Shown here: one piece after another, positions 36,122 to 46,275 of the stretch
Layout of the letters: every line of letters begins with the position of its first letter
Numbering within the stretch: the first letter of the stretch is position 1
Assembly: GCF_009932375.1 (NCBI RefSeq)
Contig: NZ_BLJG01000109.1
Span: forward strand, 1 to 46,285
Reading direction: 5' to 3'
Length of the DNA: 46,285 bases
Source of the DNA: Pseudomonas juntendi
GTDB lineage: Bacteria > Pseudomonadota > Gammaproteobacteria > Pseudomonadales > Pseudomonadaceae
Translations under genes and position numbers: made by a program
Notes under the pieces: generated by a model
Databases searched by the model: none
What the model was told of the DNA's origin: nothing
Seen by the model: only the letters and a program-made list of their open reading frames with translations

Positions 36122-36219
36122 AGGGCCTCTTCGCGGGTAAACCCGCTTCTACAGGGGGCATGGCTTCAAAGGCCAGTGCTGGTCCTTGTGGGGGCGGGTT
36201 TAACCGCGAAGAAGCCCTT
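36122..36219. repeat. Pair of inverted REP elements
   Basis: One REP (about 36122-36155, core TTCGCGGGTAAACCCG) and a second in opposite orientation (about 36184-36219) flank a short spacer. This is a BIME-like pair common in the P. putida group. It lies between the CDF start and the end of the chemoreceptor gene. Confidence 0.75.
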
Positions 36220-36224
36220 ACAGA

Positions 36225-38291
36225 TTAGACGCGGAACTGCTCCATGAGCGCTTGTTGCTGGTTGGCCAGCCGGTTCAAGGCCTGGCTGATGCGTGCCGAC
36301 TCGTCTGCCTGGCCTGCCAGCGATTGGGTAACGTCGCGAATGCCGGCTACGTTGCGGTTCACCTCTTCGGCCACTGCGCTCTGCTCCTCGGCGGCCGAGG
36401 CAATCTGCAGGTTCATGTCGCTGATCACCGCCACCGCCTCGCCAATGCGTTGCAGTGCCGGCAGGGCCTGCTCCATGCGTGCGGCACTGGCTTGCGCCTG
36501 GCGTTGGCCCTCGTGCATGGCGCCCACGACATCCTGGGTGCCTTGCTGCAAACCTTCGATGACCTGGCGAATTTCCTCCACCGACACCTGCGTGCGCTGG
36601 GCCAGCCCGCGCACCTCGTCGGCGACTACGGCAAAGCCACGGCCGGCTTCCCCGGCACGGGCTGCTTCAATGGCCGCATTCAGTGCCAGCAGGTTGGTCT
36701 GCTCGGCGATGGTGCGGATGACTTCCAGCACCGTGCCGATCTGAGTGCTGCGGCCCTCCAGGGCGCGTGCGTCGGCCATGGCCGTGTCCATGTCCAGTGC
36801 CAGCCGGTCGATGCCCTGGCGGGTGCTGTCGATCAACTGCAGGCCTTCCTGGCTGGCCTGGTCGGCGGCACGTGCCGCCTGGGCCGCCTGCGCGGCGTTA
36901 TGGGCGACATCCAGCGCGGTGGCGCTCATTTCATTGGCCGCGGTGGCCACTTGCTCGATTTCACGGTGTTGCTGCTGCATGCCGGCGCTGGTCTGGCTGG
37001 CGATGGCTGCCGACTGGTCGGCGGTGCCGCGGGCCTCCTGCAGCGAGCCTTTGAGCTGGGCGATGACCGGCTGCAGTTTGTCGAGGAAGCGGTTGAACCA
37101 CGCGCTGAGCTGGCCCAGTTCGTCCTGGCGGGCGTAGTCCAGGCGGCGGGTAAGGTCGCCTTCGCCGCTGGCGATGTCTTCAAGCCGGGCAGCCACCGCC
37201 AGGATCGGGCGGGTTACCCCGCGGGCCGTGAGCCACACCAGCAGCAAGCCCAGCACTGCCGCGCCCAGGCCGATCAGCAGGCTGGTCAGGTTGGCACGCT
37301 GGTTGTGCGCATCCAGGCGCTGATTGAGGGCTACCGCGGGCGCCTGCAGCACGCTTTCCGGCACTTCCAGCAATACCTGCCACGGGGCGGCGTCGGGAAT
37401 GGGCGTGAAGGGGTGCGCAACCCGTAACTGGCCAGCGGCAACTGCAGGTTCAACGGGTTTGCCGAGCATGCTGGCGTCGCGGCTATTGCCTGCCAGCAGG
37501 CCGGCCGCGCTGGCGATGCTCACCTGGCCCTGACCCTCGAACAGCTCGCGGCGGCCGTTTGTGCTCAGTTGCTGCAGGTTGTCCAGGCTGATATCCAGGC
37601 CGACCACGCCCACCACTTTGCCGTGTTCCAGCAAGGGCAGGGCGATGCTGGTCATCAGTACCTGGCTGCCGTTGACCTCGTCCAGATACGGTTCCAGCAG
37701 GCAGGTTTTGCCGGTCTCCAGTGGGCAGGTCAGCCAGCGGTTCTTCGCCGCGCCGTTGCTGCCGATGCTGGCGTCGCCGAGCAGCGCTTCTGGCATGGCT
37801 TCGCGCTCCAGGGTGCCCGGGCGCGGCTGCGACCAGTACAGCGAAAAGCGCCCGCTCTCGTTGCTGCCCACCGCGTCCTGGCCGCGGTACTGGCTGTCTT
37901 GCTGGTCCAGTGCATCGGGTTGGAACACCAGGTACAGGCCGATCATGTCAGGTTTGCCGGCCAGGCTGGCTCGCGCCTGGCGGGTGAGTTCGGCACGCAG
38001 GTCGTTGCCACCTCGGGCTTGCAGCACTTGCACCAAACGGGCAAAGCCATTGCCGTATTGATAAGCGTCCATGAAGTAGCGCTGAATGCGCATGGCCTGG
38101 GTTTCGGCATGGGCCTCCAGGCGCTGCCGCGCGCTGCTGTCGAGCATGGCGGTGTTGGCTTGGTTGACCAGCGTGGCACTGCGCTGTGCCTGAGTCAGCG
38201 AGGTGGCCACCAGCAAGGCGACGATGGCCAGCAGGCAAAGGCCGGCCAGCAAGGTGATCTTCCATTGGATGGAGAGGCGGCGCAGCAGCAT
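36225..38291 (-). CDS. mcpU: Methyl-accepting chemotaxis protein, dCache type, McpU-like
   Basis: The 688-residue receptor has a first membrane helix (about 14-34), a large periplasmic double-Cache domain (about 40-320), a second helix (about 337-357), HAMP, and the signalling domain with its conserved hairpin tip ([19 protein letters not shown], about 535-553). ATG 38291 follows AAGGAAA. It lies 64 bases downstream of puuP on the same strand. In P. putida KT2440 I recall the same order, with McpU (PP_1228) as a putrescine receptor; this supports the symbol but ligand residues were not checked. It signals to CheA in the cytoplasm. Confidence 0.78.
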   Translation of the reverse strand: MLLRRLSIQWKITLLAGLCLLAIVALLVATSLTQAQRSATLVNQANTAMLDSSARQRLEAHAETQAMRIQRYFMDAYQYGNGFARLVQVLQARGGNDLRAELTRQARASLAGKPDMIGLYLVFQPDALDQQDSQYRGQDAVGSNESGRFSLYWSQPRPGTLEREAMPEALLGDASIGSNGAAKNRWLTCPLETGKTCLLEPYLDEVNGSQVLMTSIALPLLEHGKVVGVVGLDISLDNLQQLSTNGRRELFEGQGQVSIASAAGLLAGNSRDASMLGKPVEPAVAAGQLRVAHPFTPIPDAAPWQVLLEVPESVLQAPAVALNQRLDAHNQRANLTSLLIGLGAAVLGLLLVWLTARGVTRPILAVAARLEDIASGEGDLTRRLDYARQDELGQLSAWFNRFLDKLQPVIAQLKGSLQEARGTADQSAAIASQTSAGMQQQHREIEQVATAANEMSATALDVAHNAAQAAQAARAADQASQEGLQLIDSTRQGIDRLALDMDTAMADARALEGRSTQIGTVLEVIRTIAEQTNLLALNAAIEAARAGEAGRGFAVVADEVRGLAQRTQVSVEEIRQVIEGLQQGTQDVVGAMHEGQRQAQASAARMEQALPALQRIGEAVAVISDMNLQIASAAEEQSAVAEEVNRNVAGIRDVTQSLAGQADESARISQALNRLANQQQALMEQFRV

Positions 38292-38314
38292 GGAGCTTTC
38301 CTTTTCGAACACTG

Positions 38315-38342
38315 CAACGCCCGCGGCCAGGCGCGGGCGTTG
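38315..38342 (-). terminator. Hairpin between puuP and the chemoreceptor gene
   Basis: CAACGCCCGC (38315-38324) and GCGGGCGTTG (38333-38342) form a 10-bp stem immediately after the puuP stop and before the receptor gene. There is no T run. It may lower the amount of message reaching the receptor gene. Confidence 0.5.
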
Positions 38343-38355
38343 TGGGTAGCGTGGG

Positions 38356-39708
38356 TCATTCAGGCACGTAGTTGGGGGGCGCCGAGCGGAACGCCTTGGT
38401 CAGCCAGCCCAGGTACAGCAGGCCGAGCGCCGCCCAGATACCGCCAAAGATCAGCGAGTGGGCATTCAGGTCCAACCACAGCGAAACGATGATGCAGAAG
38501 CCGATGGTGGGCAGTACCAGGTACTTCAGCTGGTTGGCCAGGCCCTTGCGGTTGCCTTCGCGCAGGTAGCAATGGTTGATTACCGACAGGTTGACGAAGC
38601 TGAACGCCACCAGGGCGCCGAAATTGATGATCGAGGTGGCAGTCACCAGGTCGAAGAAGATCGCCGACAGCGAAATGATGCCGACCACGGCAATGTTCAG
38701 TACCGGTGTCTTGTAGCGTGCGTGCAGGCGGGCGAAAACGCGGGCCGGGATCACGTTGTCGCGGCCCATCACGTACAGCAGGCGCGACACGCTGGTCTGC
38801 GAGGCCAGGCCCGAGGCGATGGTGTTGATCACCGTGCAGGCTATGAACACCGACTGGAACAGTTTGCCCCCGACATACAGGGCGATTTCCGGCAGGGCCG
38901 CCTCGTGGTCATGGAAGCGCGCCATGGTCGGGAAGTAGGCCTGGATGAAGTACGACACGGTGATGAACACCACGCCACCGATCAGGGCGGTGAGGAAGAT
39001 CGCCCGCGGGATGGTCTTGCCCGGATCGCGGGTTTCTTCGGACAGGCAGGTGACGGCGTCAAAGCCCAGGAACGAGAAGCACAGGATGGTCGCGCCGGCG
39101 GCCAGTGCGCTGAACTGGGTCTGACCGTCGGCGAACGGGATCAGGCTCCAGGCCGTGCCAAGCCCTTCACCGTGGTGCAGGCCACGCACGCACAGGTAGA
39201 TGAACACGGCGATGATCGCCACCTGCACGCCCACGAACAGCAGGTTGAAGTGCGCCACCAGGTTCACGCTGCGCATGTTGATCAGGCTGATGAGGGTCAC
39301 GAAAGCGGCCACCCACACCCATGCGGGTACTTCCGGGAACATCGCCGAGAGGTACAGCTTGGCCAGCAGGGCATTGACCATTGGCAGCAGCAGGTAATCC
39401 AGTAACGACGACCAGCCGACCAGGAAACCCACGTGCGGGTTGATCGCGCGCTGGGTGTAGGTGTAGGCCGAACCCGACTGCGGGAAGCGTTTCACCAAGG
39501 TGCCATAGCTGACTGCGGTGAACAGGATGCCGGCCAGCGCCAGGATGTACGCGCTGGGCACGTGGCCGGCGGTTATCCCGCTGACGATGCCGAAGGTGTC
39601 GAATACGGTCATCGGTGTCAGGTAGGCCAGGCCGATGATGATCACGTGCCACAGGCGCAGGGTTTTGCGAAGTTGGCCGTTGCCGGCAGCGCTAGGGTCA
39701 TGCTGCAT
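38356..39708 (-). CDS. puuP: Putrescine importer PuuP (APC family)
   Basis: The 450-residue permease matches E. coli PuuP closely: [58 protein letters not shown], and [15 protein letters not shown] (segments listed separately). Twelve helices are expected. ATG 39708 is chosen; the frame extends to 39762 but lacks family sequence. PuuP imports putrescine by proton symport. Its neighbour encodes a putrescine-type chemoreceptor, so detection and uptake of the same amine are genetically joined. Confidence 0.9.
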   Translation of the reverse strand: MQHDPSAAGNGQLRKTLRLWHVIIIGLAYLTPMTVFDTFGIVSGITAGHVPSAYILALAGILFTAVSYGTLVKRFPQSGSAYTYTQRAINPHVGFLVGWSSLLDYLLLPMVNALLAKLYLSAMFPEVPAWVWVAAFVTLISLINMRSVNLVAHFNLLFVGVQVAIIAVFIYLCVRGLHHGEGLGTAWSLIPFADGQTQFSALAAGATILCFSFLGFDAVTCLSEETRDPGKTIPRAIFLTALIGGVVFITVSYFIQAYFPTMARFHDHEAALPEIALYVGGKLFQSVFIACTVINTIASGLASQTSVSRLLYVMGRDNVIPARVFARLHARYKTPVLNIAVVGIISLSAIFFDLVTATSIINFGALVAFSFVNLSVINHCYLREGNRKGLANQLKYLVLPTIGFCIIVSLWLDLNAHSLIFGGIWAALGLLYLGWLTKAFRSAPPNYVPE

Positions 39709-40154
39709 GCTGGCATGGCTCCTGTTGCTGGGCGCGAACGGCGGGCACGGGGTATGGCGCATGCGGCAAGGGCGAGCGGGTGAGCTCCATGTTGTTCACC
39801 TTTTATGTTGGAGCAGCGGAAGGCGCGAGGGGGCGCGCAAAGTGGTGAAAATAAAAAACGATGGGTAGGTGGGTGTCAAGTTAAACATGACAAGACGTTA
39901 CGGCATTGAAATATTTATCGATATTAAGTGGAGTTTGTTCGGTTTTTACGCGGTTTTTTGCGGTTCTGATCAATTTGTGTGTTCGAAAAAATCAACGATT
40001 CGGCCATGGGGTCAATCGGTTTGTCAGATGCTTCCGAAAGGCAGGATTTCGGCACTTTGGCCTGCGTCCCGTGCCTGCGGGGGTGATATTCTTCGTACTC
40101 TGTGTGGCCCGTGGCCGCCTACCCAGCCCTTACGGACAGCAATCGGTTCAATTC
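39709..40154. other. 446-base intergenic region between puuP and the DUF945 gene
   Basis: This gap between divergent genes holds an AT-rich centre (about 39850-39990, with ATATTTATCGATATTAAG at 39909) that probably carries the promoters. No convincing gene or RNA was seen. An open frame runs from 39906 into the DUF945 gene but its first 83 codons look non-coding. Confidence 0.6.
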
Positions 40155-41663
40155 ATGAAGAAATCAGTTGGCATTCTTTCCGGCCTGGCGGTTGCCATCG
40201 CCGTCGCAACCACCGCTGGCGCCTGGTACACCGGCAAGCAGTTGCCAGCCGAGCTGGACAACGCGCTTGCCCGCAGCAACGCCGAGCTGCAAAAGGCCCT
40301 GGTCACCACCGGTGGCAGCCTGCGTATCGAGCGGGTGTCGCTGGAGCAGCACTTCTTCAGCAGTACTGCCCAGTACCGGCTCAAGGCCCGCGACATCAAC
40401 GTGGGTGAAGGCGAGGTGATCAACTTCGACGTGGGCGTGACCGACCACATCGAGCACGGCCCATTCCCCTGGTCGCGGGTCAAGGCGCTGAAGCTGGTGC
40501 CGGTGATGGCCGTCAGCAACAGCACGTTGCAGAAGGACGATGCCGTCGCGCCTTGGTTCGACGCTGCCGGCGGCAAGGTGCCGCTCAGCGCGCAGACCAG
40601 CCTGGGTTACGGGGGGGATGTGGTCAGCCGGATTCAACTGGCGCCGCTCAAGCTCGACAAGGCAGACGGCAACCGCCTCGATTTTTCGGGGATGCAACTG
40701 GAGGTCAGTGGCGACAAGGACGGCAAGGCCTCCAAGTTCCACGGCCATGCCGACCGTTTGCTGATGAAGCTGGTGAACGACGACCAGCCACCGGCCACAT
40801 TCGAGCTTCAGGGCCTCAAGCTTGGTGGCAACCTGGCGGCCACGCCGTACGACAATATCTACGTGGGCAACGTCGACCTGTTGTTGGCCGAGGCCAAGGT
40901 CACGCTAGGGCCAAAGCAGCAGGTCCTGCTGGTCAAGGGCGTGGAGCAGTATGCCCTGCAGAGTCTTGAAACCCCCGACACCGTGGGCGGCCGCGTGGAG
41001 TACAAGGTCGGGGACATCAGTTGGGACGGCCGCGCGGTGGGCAAGGCGCAAATGGCGGTAAGCATCACTTCGGTCAATGCCCCGGCGCTGCAGGCCTTGT
41101 CGAAGTGGTACCAGTCGCACCTGCCGGAGTTCGAAGCTGCCGCTGCTGCCGGCCAGCCGGTGCCGCAAATCCAGATGGACGCCGCCGAAAAGGCCCGCTT
41201 CCAGGGCGACCTGCGGCAACTGCTGGCGGCCAAGCCCAAGGTGGCGGTGGAAAACCTGTCGTTCAAGACCGCCAACGGTGAGAGCCGCTTCAACCTGGCG
41301 ATGGACTTCGCCGCGCCGGCCAGCTTCGACCTGCCGCCGGACCAGCTGAGCAAACAGGTCGTCACCGAGGTGAAGAGCAAGCTCTCGCTGTCCAAACCCA
41401 TGATTGGCGACCTGGCGACACTGCAAGCGCTGCTCGATGGCCAAACCGATGCCCAGGCGATCGCCATGCAGTCGGGGCAGGCCGGGGAGATGGTCGGCAT
41501 GATGGCCGTGCAGAGCGGCCTGGCCACCGTGCAGGGCGATGATGTGGTCAGCAGCCTGCACTATGCCGATGGCATGGTCGATTTCAATGGGCAGAAGATG
41601 ACCGTGGAAGAATTCGCCATGCTGATGGCCGCGCACCTCGCAGCGCTGTCGCCGCGGGGGTGA
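40155..41663 (+). CDS. DUF945/YdgA family protein
   Basis: This 502-residue protein begins MKKSVGILSGLAVAIAVA, an uncleaved signal or membrane anchor, with the rest in the periplasm. YdgA proteins have a repeated long beta-rich domain; here GGSLRIERVSLEQHFFSS and PAAFE-type segments (about 50-65 and further) fit it. The function is not established; E. coli YdgA is an inner-membrane protein of unknown role, related to AsmA-like proteins in general layout. Starts at ATG 40155, with no strong ribosome binding site. It precedes nadA by 231 bases. Confidence 0.78.
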   Translation: MKKSVGILSGLAVAIAVATTAGAWYTGKQLPAELDNALARSNAELQKALVTTGGSLRIERVSLEQHFFSSTAQYRLKARDINVGEGEVINFDVGVTDHIEHGPFPWSRVKALKLVPVMAVSNSTLQKDDAVAPWFDAAGGKVPLSAQTSLGYGGDVVSRIQLAPLKLDKADGNRLDFSGMQLEVSGDKDGKASKFHGHADRLLMKLVNDDQPPATFELQGLKLGGNLAATPYDNIYVGNVDLLLAEAKVTLGPKQQVLLVKGVEQYALQSLETPDTVGGRVEYKVGDISWDGRAVGKAQMAVSITSVNAPALQALSKWYQSHLPEFEAAAAAGQPVPQIQMDAAEKARFQGDLRQLLAAKPKVAVENLSFKTANGESRFNLAMDFAAPASFDLPPDQLSKQVVTEVKSKLSLSKPMIGDLATLQALLDGQTDAQAIAMQSGQAGEMVGMMAVQSGLATVQGDDVVSSLHYADGMVDFNGQKMTVEEFAMLMAAHLAALSPRG

Positions 41664-41670
41664 TGGTTAT

Positions 41671-41718
41671 CCGGCGCTGGTCTCCTGGTGGCTTCACCCG
41701 CGAACAGGCCAGCGCCGG
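41671..41718 (+). terminator. Terminator-like inverted repeat after the DUF945 gene
   Basis: CCGGCGCTGG (41671-41680) and CCAGCGCCGG (41709-41718) pair across 28 bases that contain REP-like sequence (TTCACCCGCGAACAGG). An A-rich run follows on the plus strand, so on the minus strand this would have a T tract. It ends the DUF945 transcript or is a REP fragment. Confidence 0.55.
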
Positions 41719-41894
41719 CAACACAAAAACCCCTTTAGTAATCGCTGGATTCTCTGTAGCCTTCGGCCTCCGATAATAATCCGCGCCCGCAGAGGGCCGT
41801 GGCGGCCTGCGCCGTCCGGCACCCTTAGCCGATCTGTCAGGGCCGGGTGATACACTCGATTTGATGCGCACGCGCGCTTGCAGGTCCAGCGATC

Positions 41895-42953
41895 ATGACC
41901 CAGATTTCCGAACGCCTGTTGGTTCAGGCCCACCTCGACGCCAAGCAGCCCAACCCGCTGACAGCCGAGCAGGAGGCCGAATACCGTGCGGCCATCGCTG
42001 CCGAGCTCAAGGCCCAGAACGCTGTGCTGGTCGCCCATTATTACTGCGACCCGGTCATTCAGGCGCTGGCCGAAGAAACCGGCGGCTGCGTGTCCGACTC
42101 GCTGGAAATGGCCCGCTTCGGCAAGAACCACCCCGCCGAAACGGTGATCGTGGCCGGTGTGCGCTTCATGGGCGAAACGGCAAAAATCCTCACCCCGGAA
42201 AAGCGCGTGCTGATGCCGACCCTGGAGGCCACCTGTTCGCTCGACCTGGGCTGCCCGGTCGAAGCGTTTTCGGCGTTCTGCGACCAGCACCCGGAGCGCA
42301 CCGTGGTGGTGTATGCCAATACCTCCGCTGCGGTGAAGGCCCGTGCCGACTGGGTAGTGACCTCCAGCTGCGCACTGGAAATCGTCGAAAGCCTGATGGA
42401 CAACGGCGAAACCATCATCTGGGGCCCGGACCAGCACTTGGGCCGTTACATCCAGAAGCAGACCGGTGCCGACATGCTGTTGTGGGACGGTGCCTGTATC
42501 GTCCATGAAGAATTCAAGTCGCGCCAGTTGGCCGACATGAAGGCGTTGTACCCGGACGCCGCCATCCTCGTGCACCCCGAATCACCGGAAGCGGTGATCG
42601 AGTTGGCGGATGCGGTGGGTTCCACCAGCCAATTGATCAAGGCCGCGCAGACCTTGCCGAACAAGACCTTCATCGTTGCTACCGACCGCGGCATCTTCTA
42701 CAAGATGCAGCAGTTGTGCCCGGACAAGGTATTCGTCGAAGCGCCTACTGCCGGCAACGGCGCCGCCTGCCGCAGCTGCGCGCACTGCCCGTGGATGGCC
42801 ATGAACACCCTCGAGCGTGTGCTGCACTGCCTGCGCAATGGGGGGGATGAGATTTTTGTCGACCCTGCGTTGGTGCCCAAGGCGATCAAGCCATTGAACC
42901 GCATGCTGGACTTCACCCAGGCGGCGCGGCTCAAGCTTTCCGGTAACGCCTGA
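41895..42953 (+). CDS. nadA: Quinolinate synthase A
   Basis: The 352-residue enzyme condenses iminoaspartate with dihydroxyacetone phosphate to quinolinate in NAD synthesis. Its [4Fe-4S] ligands align with E. coli Cys113, Cys200 and Cys297 as Cys114 (ATCSLDLGC), Cys201 (WDGACIV) and Cys298 (CRSCAHCPW). Substrate contacts such as AHYYCDP and PTLEATC are present. A possible -10 (GATACACT at about 41850) lies ahead. It is cytoplasmic and oxygen-sensitive. This is a reliable core marker for the P. putida-type neighbourhood. Confidence 0.97.
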   Translation: MTQISERLLVQAHLDAKQPNPLTAEQEAEYRAAIAAELKAQNAVLVAHYYCDPVIQALAEETGGCVSDSLEMARFGKNHPAETVIVAGVRFMGETAKILTPEKRVLMPTLEATCSLDLGCPVEAFSAFCDQHPERTVVVYANTSAAVKARADWVVTSSCALEIVESLMDNGETIIWGPDQHLGRYIQKQTGADMLLWDGACIVHEEFKSRQLADMKALYPDAAILVHPESPEAVIELADAVGSTSQLIKAAQTLPNKTFIVATDRGIFYKMQQLCPDKVFVEAPTAGNGAACRSCAHCPWMAMNTLERVLHCLRNGGDEIFVDPALVPKAIKPLNRMLDFTQAARLKLSGNA

Positions 42954-42994
42954 GGTTGCCGGAGGCCGCTCGGCGGCCCCAGCACAGCCACCGC

Positions 42995-43320
42995 GCCGCC
43001 TGCTTCGCGGGTAAACCCGTTCCTACGGCTCACGCTACCGATGTAGGAGCGGCTTCAGCCGCGAACACCGGCAAAGCCGGTGCCATCCACCGTGTTGGAT
43101 TCTTCGCGGGCACGCCCGCTCCCACACCGCGAGCACCTGCAACGCCGGTGCCATCCACCCCGTCGCCTGCTTCGCGGGTAAACCCGCTCTTACAGCTTAC
43201 GCTACCGATGTAGGAGCGGCTTCAGCCGCGAACACCGGCAAAGCCGGTGCCATCCACCGGGTTGGATACTTCGCGGGCACGCCCGCTCCCACGCCGGCAA
43301 CGCCGGTGCCCGTAGCGGAA
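42995..43320. repeat. REP cluster containing a 167-bp tandem duplication
   Basis: The 393-base gap between nadA and the CorA-like gene is filled by REP elements. A unit starting TGCTTCGCGGGTAAACCCG at 43001 recurs at 43168 (period 167), with the same order of stem-loops (GTAGGAGCGGCTTCAGCCGC, then TTCGCGGGCACGCCCGCTCC). Copy 2 is slightly shorter and has several point differences. No gene is seen; stems may act as terminators or nucleoid-protein sites. Confidence 0.85.
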
Positions 43321-43346
43321 TTGAGTCGCGATGGGCCGCAAGCGGC

Positions 43347-44318
43347 CTATAGCCAGCCCGACCTCTTGAAACTGGCATACAACCCGGTACACCCCGCAGC
43401 AATCACCCCCAACACCGCAAAATAGCCGTAATGCCAGCTCAGCTCCGGCATATTCTGGAAGTTCATCCCATACACCCCGGCGATCGCCGTGGGGAACGCC
43501 AGGATCGCCGCCCACGCGGCAAACTTGCGTTGCACGATGCTTTGCCGTGACGACTCCAGGAACATGCCGATCTCGATGGTCTGGCTGGCAATGTCACGAA
43601 TGCCCGACAAGTCCTCCATCTGCCGGGTGACGTGGATTTGCACGTCACGAAAATACGGACGCATGTTCTTGTCGATGAACGGGAAGCTCAGGCGCTGCAG
43701 CTCTTCGCTGACCTCAACCATGGGCGCCACGTAGCGGCGCAGGCGCAGGATGTCGCGGCGCAGGCTGTGCAGGCGGCGAATGTCATCCTCTTGCAGTGAG
43801 CCCCCCAGCACGCTCTGCTCCAGCGCTTCGATCTCGCCATGGATGGCTTCGCTGACTGGCTGGTAGTTTTCGGTGACGAAGTCGAGCAGGGCGTACAGCA
43901 CGAAGTCTTCACCGTGCTCCAGCAGCAAGGGCCGCGCCTCGCAGCGCTGGCGCACCATGGCATAGGATTTGGAGTGGCCGTTGCGGCAGGTGATGATGTA
44001 GCCGTTGCCGGCGAAGATGTGGGTTTCGATGAACTCCAGCTTGCCTTCGTGACGTACCGGCGAGTATGTGACGATGAACAGCGCGTCGCCGAATGTCTCG
44101 AGCTTGGGCCGGCTGTGCTTTTCCAGGGCATCCTCAATGGCCAGTTCGTGCAGGTTGAACTGGCATTGCAGGGTGGCCAGCTCCTCGGCGTTGGGCTCTT
44201 CCAGGCCGATCCAGACAAAATGCCCAGGCTTGCGTGCCCACTCGCTGCCCTCGTCGATGCTGATGTTGGTGACCTTCCGGCCGGCGCTGTACACCGCTGA
44301 CGCCACTACTCGACCCAT
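43347..44318 (-). CDS. corA: CorA-family divalent metal transporter
   Basis: The product (323 residues from ATG 44318) has a long cytoplasmic domain and two C-terminal helices. The loop between them has the CorA signature YGMNFQNMPE (about 292-301). CorA pentamers import Mg2+ (also Co2+, Ni2+). The 332-residue version from GTG 44345 is possible because both starts lack a strong ribosome binding site. It is a core gene here. Paralogues may exist, so the symbol denotes the family. Confidence 0.88.
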   Translation of the reverse strand: MGRVVASAVYSAGRKVTNISIDEGSEWARKPGHFVWIGLEEPNAEELATLQCQFNLHELAIEDALEKHSRPKLETFGDALFIVTYSPVRHEGKLEFIETHIFAGNGYIITCRNGHSKSYAMVRQRCEARPLLLEHGEDFVLYALLDFVTENYQPVSEAIHGEIEALEQSVLGGSLQEDDIRRLHSLRRDILRLRRYVAPMVEVSEELQRLSFPFIDKNMRPYFRDVQIHVTRQMEDLSGIRDIASQTIEIGMFLESSRQSIVQRKFAAWAAILAFPTAIAGVYGMNFQNMPELSWHYGYFAVLGVIAAGCTGLYASFKRSGWL

Positions 44319-44382
44319 GGTTGCCCGCTTATTCCGGTTGAACACGGTTCATAGCTTGGGCTGTAGACGGCAGAAGAGCAAC

Positions 44383-45102
44383 CTAGCCCTTGCCCAGTTC
44401 CCCTTCCATGCGCTCGATGCACTGTTGCATCTGCACACGGCACTGCTCCACCAGTGCTGGCAGGTCCTGCTGGGTCAGGCCCGCGGTGGCAATGGGCGGC
44501 AGCGAGCGCACGATCACGGTGCGGCGGCGCCAGCTGTTCAGGCTCAGGCGCCGGGCATAGCGGCTGACGCACACTGGCACGATCGGCACGCCGGCCTCGA
44601 TGGCCATGTGAAACGCGCCTTTCTTGAACGCCAGCAACTGCTCGCCGGCATTGCGTGTGCCTTCGGGGAAAATCCAGATAGAGGTGTCGTTCTGCAGCAC
44701 CCGGGTGGTCTTCTGCAGGGCCTTGCGCGCCTGGTAGGCATTGTTGCGGTCGACCAACACGTTGCCGCCCAGCCAGAACAGCTGACCGAACAACGGTATC
44801 CAGCCCAGGCTTTTCTTGCCGATGGCGACCGTGCGCTGCGGCACCACCTGGCCCAGCACGAACAGATCGAAGTTGGACTGGTGGTTGGCCACGATCACGC
44901 AACCGGGCGGTTGGTCCCACAGCGGGCCGACCTCGGCCTTGACCTTGATGCGCAGCAGCCAGGTGCCCGGCCGGCTGTAAAGGCGTGCGAACAGGCGGCT
45001 GTTGTCGGGGTTGAAGGGGCGGCACAAGCCAATGGCCAGGCCCAGGACGCCAACGGCGAGAAAGTGCAGCGCCAGCAGGAGCATGCGCAATAAATAAAGC
45101 AT
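44383..45102 (-). CDS. 1-acyl-sn-glycerol-3-phosphate acyltransferase (PlsC-like)
   Basis: The 239-residue protein has an N-terminal membrane segment (about 3-26) and the acyltransferase motifs NHQSNFD (His74, Asp79), and FPEGTR. It transfers an acyl group to lysophosphatidic acid, making phosphatidate at the inner membrane. ATG 45102 is preferred over GTG 45114. It is divergent from nothing nearby; a crotonase gene lies upstream in the same direction, 151 bases away. Pseudomonas often has more than one such enzyme. Confidence 0.87.
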   Translation of the reverse strand: MLYLLRMLLLALHFLAVGVLGLAIGLCRPFNPDNSRLFARLYSRPGTWLLRIKVKAEVGPLWDQPPGCVIVANHQSNFDLFVLGQVVPQRTVAIGKKSLGWIPLFGQLFWLGGNVLVDRNNAYQARKALQKTTRVLQNDTSIWIFPEGTRNAGEQLLAFKKGAFHMAIEAGVPIVPVCVSRYARRLSLNSWRRRTVIVRSLPPIATAGLTQQDLPALVEQCRVQMQQCIERMEGELGKG

Positions 45103-45179
45103 GGTACGACTCACACCAGACAGTCGCCGGGCAGTGTACGGCTGTGCACTGGTTGGGGCAAATGCCGGTGTCAGCTTGT

Positions 45180-45212
45180 GCTGGCCACTTCGCGGGTGAG
45201 CCCGCTCCTGCG
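45180..45212. repeat. REP element
   Basis: A single REP with core ACTTCGCGGGTGAGCCCGCTCC lies between the crotonase stop and the acyltransferase start. An adjacent short palindrome (GCTCCTGCGCGGGAGC, 45193-45208) overlaps its end. Confidence 0.7.
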
Positions 45213-45253
45213 CGGGAGCAGCGTACGCCTGCCCCGCGTCGCGGCCAGCAGGC

Positions 45254-45943
45254 TCAACCCATAGGCTGCTGGTCCAGTTGTATGGCGGTGTCCAAGGCCT
45301 CGAGCAGCCCTTTGCGCACCTTCAGCTTGGTGTTCTTGTGCGCCAGCATGTTCAGCTTCTTCAATTCCCGCGCCACGTTCAGCGCCGCTTCCTGCAGTTG
45401 TTCGGCGGGCACCACCTTGTCGAGGAAGCCGGCATCCACCGCCGCATGCGGGTCAAACACTTCGGCGTTGATCACCGACCGGTGGAAGGCCGAGCGGCGC
45501 AGACGGTCGCGAGCCAGTTCGATGCCGGCGTGGTGCATGGTCATGCCGATCTGCACTTCGTTCAGGCAGATCTTGTACGGCCCTTCGACGCCAATGCGGT
45601 AGTCGGCCGACAGCAGCAGGAAGGCGCCCTTGGCCACGGCATTGCCCGGGCAGGCGACCACCACCGGGAAGGGGTGAGCCAGCAGGCGGCGGGCGAGGGT
45701 GGACCCGGCGGTGACCAGGCTGATGGCTTCCTGTGGGCCGCGGGTCATCACCTTGAGGTCGTAGCCGCCCGACAGAATGCCCGGCTGCCCGGTGATGATC
45801 ACCACCGCGCGGGCCTCGGCGGCGCGGTCCAGCGCGGCATTGAACGCGCTGATGACCTCCGGCGAGATGGCATTGACCTTGCCGTTGTTCAGGGTCAGGG
45901 TGGCGATGCCGTCTTCGGCGTGGTAGGTAATCAGCTCGCTCAT
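45254..45943 (-). CDS. Crotonase/enoyl-CoA hydratase family protein
   Basis: The 229-residue protein has crotonase folds: the oxyanion-hole segment SGGYDLKVM (about 68-76), FPVVVACPGNAVAKGAFLLLSADYRIG (listed in part), and a C-terminal helical end. The usual catalytic pair of glutamates is not clear; EVQIGMTMHHAG stands where hydratases often have EIxxGxxP, so hydratase activity is uncertain. ATG 45943 follows AAGGA. It could act on another acyl-CoA. It is a core gene next to tRNA-Ser. Confidence 0.82.
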   Translation of the reverse strand: MSELITYHAEDGIATLTLNNGKVNAISPEVISAFNAALDRAAEARAVVIITGQPGILSGGYDLKVMTRGPQEAISLVTAGSTLARRLLAHPFPVVVACPGNAVAKGAFLLLSADYRIGVEGPYKICLNEVQIGMTMHHAGIELARDRLRRSAFHRSVINAEVFDPHAAVDAGFLDKVVPAEQLQEAALNVARELKKLNMLAHKNTKLKVRKGLLEALDTAIQLDQQPMG

Positions 45944-46141
45944 GGCAGAGTCCTTTTGTTGGCGTGGCACCGACGTTACCCAGCGCGATGGCCAAGGTAA
46001 AGCAGCAAGGCTGACTGGTCGGTCAGCGCCCAGCCGGGCTCTGGTGCAAATACATGAAAAAACTGAAAAAAATGCTTGCCAAAGGGGAGCGCTTTCACTA
46101 AATTAGCGCACCTCGACGGGCCGCAAGGCTTGAAGAGAAAC

Positions 46142-46231
46142 GGTGAAGTGTCCGAGTGGTCGAAGGAGCACGCCTGGAAAGTGTGTATACGAGAAATCGT
46201 ATCAAGGGTTCAAATCCCTTCTTCACCGCCA
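46142..46231 (+). tRNA. tRNA-Ser (anticodon GGA)
   Basis: A 90-base cloverleaf: acceptor GGTGAAG pairs with CTTCACC, followed by the discriminator G and encoded CCA (46229-46231). The anticodon loop CTGGAAA gives GGA at 46176-46178, reading UCC and UCU. The long variable arm (GTATACGAGAAATCGTATC) is typical of class II serine tRNA. Confidence 0.97.
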
Positions 46232-46240
46232 CATTCTACG

Positions 46241-46275
46241 AAAAGCCCCCGCGCTGAACAGCCCGGGGGCTTTTT
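46241..46275 (+). terminator. Rho-independent terminator after tRNA-Ser
   Basis: AAAAGCCCCCG (46241-46251) and CGGGGGCTTTTT (46264-46275) form a strong stem with a T tract, ten bases after the tRNA. Confidence 0.9.

Noticed and set aside
36081..36161. Extended N-terminus of the CDF protein
   Set aside because: It translates part of a REP element and has no family similarity.
36252..37427. 391-codon plus-strand frame opposite the chemoreceptor gene
   Set aside because: The minus strand encodes an intact chemoreceptor; the plus frame is low-complexity and unlike any family I know.
38458..39405. 315-codon plus-strand frame opposite puuP
   Set aside because: It is rich in charged residues from reading the permease codons backwards; puuP is unambiguous.
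39711..39730. Sigma-54 promoter (TGGCA and TTGCT)
   Set aside because: Spacing between the two elements is eight bases rather than five, and the orientation does not suit a gene.
42995..43320. CRISPR array
   Set aside because: Repeats are REP stem-loops in a two-copy tandem block, not short identical repeats with unique spacers, and no cas gene is present.
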